A stretch of 24,798 bases of DNA from a virus, in the IMG/VR virus record IMGVR_UViG_3300005346_000075, positions 1 to 24,798 of that record. The stretch is one strand, 5' to 3'. Of the stretch, positions 22,868 through 24,798 are shown in pieces. Position numbers and translations under genes: made by a program. The notes beneath the pieces are model-generated. The model was given only the letters and a program-made list of their open reading frames with translations. It did no database searches and was not told the DNA's origin. The first letter of the stretch is position 1. The number at the start of each line of letters is the position of its first letter.

Positions 22868-22963
22868 TTAGTAAAATTCAATGTCAAGCCGTAAAACGGC
22901 AAGTAGTATGAGCGCATAAAAGCACATCATGGCTAGGTCAATCTGTCTAAATGGTCGTTTCAT
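22868..22963 (-). CDS. Tiny membrane protein, 31 aa
   Basis: A clean 31-codon frame starts at ATG 22963 (MKRPFRQIDLAMMCFYALIL), overlapping the upstream TGA as ATGA, and ends LRLDIEFY. A basic N-terminus and about 17 hydrophobic residues (AMMCFYALILLAVL) form one membrane span. With the 29-aa ORF at 18775-18864, it is the second single-span micro-protein in the early region. Confidence 0.5.
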   Translation of the reverse strand: MKRPFRQIDLAMMCFYALILLAVLRLDIEFY

Positions 22964-23322
22964 TTTGCGTGCTTTAGTGTTTCTATTGCAAAATCGCAAA
23001 TACCCTTGAACGTGTATTCAGCTTTTAAGCCATTCTTAGGCACTGTCTTGTGCTCCTTAGGGAAAGTATAGCCCAAGTTAGCTACGTGCTGTCTAAATGC
23101 CGCTATCGTGCCTTTACGGGTTGTTAGGTCGCCCCAATACATTGCCGCTTCCTTGGTTGTTACAGTACCCTGTAGGTTTGGCATCAATTTAATCAACTCA
23201 ATTGCAAGGTCTTTATAGCCACATTCGATAGCTATGTGGATGCAGGTTAGCTTATCTGCCGTGTCGTTGATAAATTCATGTTTAATCAGTTGTTTGTGGT
23301 ACTCTATTTCGTAATGTTTCAT
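22960..23322 (-). CDS. Hypothetical protein, 120 aa, with ankyrin-like segment
   Basis: An intact frame starts at ATG 23322 (MKHYEIEYHKQLIKHEF) behind the leader AAACGCAAAACC and ends at TGA 22960, overlapping a micro-ORF start. Residues 26-48 (LTCIHIAIECGYKDLAIELI) resemble one ankyrin-type helix-turn-helix, but a single unit is not proof. The middle TTKEAAMYWGDLTTRKGTIA and the C-terminal AEYTFKGICDFAIETLKHAK are helical. No family is recognised. It is the first gene behind its own promoter (23339-23371). Confidence 0.65.
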   Translation of the reverse strand: MKHYEIEYHKQLIKHEFINDTADKLTCIHIAIECGYKDLAIELIKLMPNLQGTVTTKEAAMYWGDLTTRKGTIAAFRQHVANLGYTFPKEHKTVPKNGLKAEYTFKGICDFAIETLKHAK

Positions 23323-23338
23323 TGGTTTTGCGTTTGCA

Positions 23339-23371
23339 CTAAGTTACAAAATATAACCTTAGCTTGTATAC
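23339..23371 (-). promoter_or_regulatory. Early-type promoter variant (GTATAC + 19 nt + TAACTTAG)
   Basis: GTATAC (23366-23371), AAGCTAAG and TAACTTAG (23339-23346) on the minus strand, 19 nt apart; a TATATTTTG also overlaps. It lies directly after the terminator at 23394-23416 and 16 nt before the ATG at 23322. Confidence 0.6.
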
Positions 23372-23393
23372 TTTTTTAGGTAAAAAAATTAAA

Positions 23394-23416
23394 CCCGTGA
23401 GCAATACGCCCACGGG
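23394..23416 (-). terminator. Intrinsic terminator, copy 1 of a 20-nt repeat
   Basis: A perfect 6-bp stem CCCGTG / CACGGG with an 11-nt loop is followed on the minus strand by GTTTAATTTTTTT. It separates the upstream unit from the 23339 promoter. The 20 bases ACCCGTGAGCAATACGCCCA (plus strand, 23393-23412) recur exactly at 24553-24572. Confidence 0.8.
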
Positions 23417-23425
23417 CGGTAAAAC

Positions 23426-23463
23426 ACCCTACCTAATACGCTTCTACGAGTGGCGGGTAGGGT
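23426..23463 (-). terminator. Secondary hairpin between two terminators
   Basis: An 8-bp perfect stem ACCCTACC / GGTAGGGT with a 22-nt loop sits between the hairpins at 23394 and 23477. It has no clear T tract (GTGTTTT follows on the minus strand), so it may be a structural element rather than a terminator. Confidence 0.4.
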
Positions 23464-23476
23464 ATGTTATTCCCAA

Positions 23477-23507
23477 AACCTCCTAGTTTTTCAATAATTA
23501 GGAGGTT
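23477..23507 (-). terminator. Intrinsic terminator after the 23562 gene
   Basis: A perfect 9-bp stem AACCTCCTA / TAGGAGGTT with a 13-nt loop is followed on the minus strand by TTTTGGG. It begins 55 nt beyond the stop at 23562. The arms also carry sequences like AGGAGG and CCTCC, but no gene uses them as a ribosome binding site. Confidence 0.65.
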
Positions 23508-23561
23508 GTATTATTAGGCAAATGTTTAGGTTGCCCCTATCTTCAAAGAACTTTACTCAAT

Positions 23562-23703
23562 TCAAAATCCAAATCGCTTTTGCATTTCATCAGCCAAATC
23601 ATTGAACCCGTAATGACGGGCAGCGGCTATTAAGGTTTTTGCTGTCTTGCACCCATCCATCTTGGGTCAACCTATCAAATCTGTTACGGATTAGGTTGCG
23701 CAT
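23562..23703 (-). CDS. Small protein, about 47 aa (one frameshift)
   Basis: It starts at ATG 23703 (MRNLIRNRFDRLTQDGWVQ), shifts near 23640 (DSK to TLIAAARHYGFNDLADEM) and ends QKRFGF at TGA 23562. It is basic and helical. It is preceded by a perfect 19-bp hairpin and an 11-codon upstream ORF. An alternative is one longer gene from ATG 23785 running through the hairpin, which would need two further corrections and one stop removed. Confidence 0.45.
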
Positions 23704-23723
23704 TACTTGTTCGTGTTATGCGT

Positions 23724-23768
23724 AACTATATTTTGCCACTAAACGACAATTAGTGGCAAAATATAGTT
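23724..23768. promoter_or_regulatory. Perfect 19-bp inverted repeat with 7-nt loop
   Basis: AACTATATTTTGCCACTAA (23724-23742) is exactly complementary to 23750-23768, loop ACGACAA. It lies 21 nt upstream of the ATG at 23703. On the minus strand, an 11-aa ORF from ATG 23785 ends with the TAA that forms the inner end of the first arm. It is not followed by a T tract on the minus strand, so a simple terminator is unlikely there; attenuation or an operator is possible. Confidence 0.55.
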
Positions 23769-23810
23769 CTTTTAATACTTGACATAATGGTTTGTTTTAG
23801 TTTAGTTACA

Positions 23811-23843
23811 CTAAGATACAAAATTAATCGTTACCTAGTATAT
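23811..23843 (-). promoter_or_regulatory. Early-type promoter (ATATAC + 19 nt + TATCTTAG)
   Basis: ATATAC (23838-23843), TAGGTAAC and TATCTTAG (23811-23818) on the minus strand with 19 nt between; an overlapping TAATTTTG also fits TAnnTTTG. The leader AACTAAACTAAAACAAACC follows and leads to the ATG at 23785. Confidence 0.65.
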
Positions 23844-23885
23844 TTATTTGCGTTTAAATAATACCGTATAGTTTTTTGGTATAGT

Positions 23886-23949
23886 AAAACCGCCACCAAC
23901 AGGTTATCAAAATTTGCACAAATTGATAATTCCAGCAGGTGACGGCTTT
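23886..23949 (-). terminator. Long hairpin with G-U pairs ending in TTTT
   Basis: In the minus-strand RNA, positions 23949-23938 pair with 23897-23886 over 12 bp including two G-U pairs, with an inner stem TTATCAA / TTGATAA (23904-23910 and 23923-23929). It ends in UUUUAC. The G-U pairs argue for a role as RNA. It follows the three-way junction and may complete termination after the 24016 gene. Confidence 0.65.
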
Positions 23950-23951
23950 AA

Positions 23952-24005
23952 CCCGTGGGGGCAGTTCGCCCGAACTAGCTTAAATAAATAAGCTGCCCCC
24001 ACGGG
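23952..24005 (-). terminator. Perfect three-way-junction structure downstream of the 24016 gene
   Basis: An 11-bp outer stem (CCCGTGGGGGC, 23952-23962, with GCCCCCACGGG, 23995-24005) encloses two adjoining hairpins with no unpaired bases between: AGTTCGCCCGAACT (23963-23976) and AGCTTA-AATAAA-TAAGCT (23977-23994). It begins 11 nt after the stop at 24016. It could be a terminator, an RNA-end protector or a DNA cruciform site. Confidence 0.7.
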
Positions 24006-24015
24006 ATTACTTTAA

Positions 24016-24532
24016 TTAATGAGTAGCATTATATTCATCCAATGCTTTGAAAAAGTTGACAAAATAATTCTTGTCGTTTTCCTCGGTGAATTTCATTTCA
24101 AAAGTGTTATAGTTTACCCCATTTTGGAAACGGATAGCCTTCATGCTTTTGAACAGTTCATTTCTGTATTTTCCGTATAAGTCAAAACCGATACTCCCTT
24201 TGCAATTAAATTTAGTCCAAGCTGTCATATTGAAAGTAGTGCCATCCTCAAAAACAATAAATATTTTATCATTCTCAAAGCAACCGCCAATGGTAGAAGT
24301 TCCACCAATAGCAGTGTAAACCCACTTATCGCCCTTCCTGCTTAAATAAGGGTAAAAGAACAAACCCTTTTACCCCATCTTCAGATACCAATAGATTTTG
24401 GCTCTACCTTTAGATATTCGTTGCCAGTAAACTCATCCTTTTCGTAGATTAAGTTAATTGGGTTCTCGTTTTTGTGTCAATATGTAAATACAGATGCTAA
24501 TAACATTGTGAGTGTAAAGTTAAATTTTTCAT
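24016..24532 (-). CDS. Predicted exported or lipoprotein-like protein, possible moron (frameshifted N-terminus)
   Basis: It starts at ATG 24532 (MKNLTL); one shift gives TLTMLLASVFTY, a signal-peptide-like segment, followed by KNENPINLIYEKDEFTGNEY and KVEPKSIG. After another shift near 24365 the main frame reads FFYPYLSRKGDKWVY, then GCFENDKIFIVFEDGTTFN, TKFNCKGSIGFDL and IRFQNGVNYNTFEM. 'FEDG..F.M..W.KFNC.G' followed by 'IRF.NG' occurs in Bacteroidetes secreted or lipoproteins of unknown function. About 172 residues. It sits alone between two copies of a terminator repeat and has its own strong terminator, as a moron would. A stop inside the N-terminal reading leaves the start uncertain. Confidence 0.55.
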
Positions 24533-24552
24533 TGTTGGTTGATTTAAAAATT

Positions 24553-24576
24553 ACCCGTGAGCAATACGCCCAAGGG
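24553..24576 (-). terminator. Imperfect terminator, copy 2 of the 20-nt repeat
   Basis: The same 20 bases as at 23393-23412 appear here, but the closing arm is CAAGGG instead of CACGGG, leaving one mismatch in the 6-bp stem. TAATTTTTAAAT follows on the minus strand. It lies directly after the stop at 24578 and may be leaky, allowing read-through into the 24532 gene, which has no visible promoter. Confidence 0.6.
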
Positions 24577-24577
24577 G

Positions 24578-24798
24578 TTATATTATAGATTTTAAGCCTA
24601 AAAAGAAATCGCCTTTCATGGCTCTATATTCTTGATATGTGGGTACTTTGTGAAATCTGCCAAACACATCACCTTTCATAATTAGTTCGCCATTACCGTT
24701 ATATATTCTTTGCGGATATGCCATGTCTTCCATTTCCCTTTCAAGCTTTAATGTTGCTTGAAGTTCCTGTTCTTTTGTTCGGGCACAATTGCAGCAAT
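24578..24798 (-). CDS. C-terminal part of an unknown protein (cut by the window edge)
   Basis: One frame is open for 73 codons from the right edge to TAA 24578, without a start. It begins CCNCARTKEQELQATLKLER (three Cys near the edge), continues MEDMAYPQRIYNGNGELIMK and ends MKGDFFLGLKSII. The N-terminal Cys cluster could be half of a zinc site. No family is recognised. It is read in the same direction as all other genes and is followed by a terminator-like repeat. Confidence 0.55.
   Translation of the reverse strand, partial: CCNCARTKEQELQATLKLEREMEDMAYPQRIYNGNGELIMKGDVFGRFHKVPTYQEYRAMKGDFFLGLKSII

Noticed and set aside
22960-23322. Ankyrin-repeat protein
   Set aside because: Only one repeat-like segment is present and the rest does not continue the pattern, so it is reported as hypothetical.
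23477-23507. AGGAGG in this hairpin as a ribosome binding site
   Set aside because: No start codon lies at a suitable distance on either strand, and other genes here do not use Shine-Dalgarno sequences; the terminator reading fits better.
23861-23880. Additional promoter box (CTATACGGTATT on the minus strand)
   Set aside because: It resembles ATATACnnGGTA but lacks two bases of spacing and no -7 element occurs 19 nt further on.
23390-24005. CRISPR array or tRNA in the hairpin-rich region
   Set aside because: The repeats are two copies over 1 kb apart, without regular spacers, and the three-way junction lacks a tRNA-like anticodon arm, T-arm sequence and CCA end.
1-24798. Recoded stop codons (TAG or TGA read as an amino acid), as in some Bacteroidetes phages
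   Set aside because: All three stops end genes at plausible places, including ATGA overlaps and a TAG at 18554, and premature stops are almost always explained by a frame change rather than an in-frame stop.

Overview
The window looks like part of a tailed double-stranded DNA bacteriophage (or prophage) of a Bacteroidetes host, most likely Flavobacteriia-like. Every supportable gene lies on the minus strand, so transcription runs from position 24798 toward 1. Evidence for the host: AT-rich DNA, promoters with the Bacteroidetes -7 element TAnnTTTG, A-rich leaders without Shine-Dalgarno sequences, and families common in phages of this phylum (DUF3127, this type of small and large terminase, a COG2401-like protein). 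No tRNA, rRNA, integrase or CRISPR array was seen.

Layout in the direction of transcription. (1) 24798-23323: end of an unknown gene, a predicted exported protein (possible moron) between two copies of a 20-nt terminator repeat, and a densely structured non-coding stretch. (2) 23322-20003, early recombination: two unknown genes, a DUF3127 SSB-like protein, an ERF single-strand annealing protein, a NinB-like protein, a PD-(D/E)XK-like nuclease and an HNH nuclease. (3) 19950-12453, many small early proteins (DUF3560, zinc ribbons, DUF551, tiny membrane proteins) around the replication pair: an HTH replication protein and a DnaB helicase. (4) 12456-9165: ParB-like protein, COG2401-like ABC-ATPase/GNAT fusion, small and large terminase. 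(5) 9165-8014: three genes of unknown role. (6) 8008-1583: a cassette of about six glycosyltransferase-like proteins, an FkbM methyltransferase, a second methyltransferase with an AT-hook tail, and three unknowns. (7) 1470-1: one unknown and two neck/connector-like proteins; portal, capsid and tail genes presumably lie beyond the left edge.

Many conserved genes are interrupted by one- or two-base shifts, several of them in A/T homopolymers (terminase in about five pieces, DnaB in four, the ABC protein in about four). Motifs on both sides of each break are intact and premature stops are almost always explained by a frame change. I therefore read these as likely sequencing or assembly indels and give rejoined gene spans, so span lengths are often not multiples of three. 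True pseudogenes cannot be excluded.

Genes are tightly packed, with about 17 ATGA-type stop/start overlaps that suggest coupled translation. At least five early transcription units share a 33-nt promoter block (ATATAC, 19 nt, TATCTTTG-like) and many starts share a leader resembling AACCACTAAACAAACC. The best candidates for undescribed biology are the sugar/methyl modification cassette, the ParB plus ABC-GNAT pair, and the structured region at 23390-24005.
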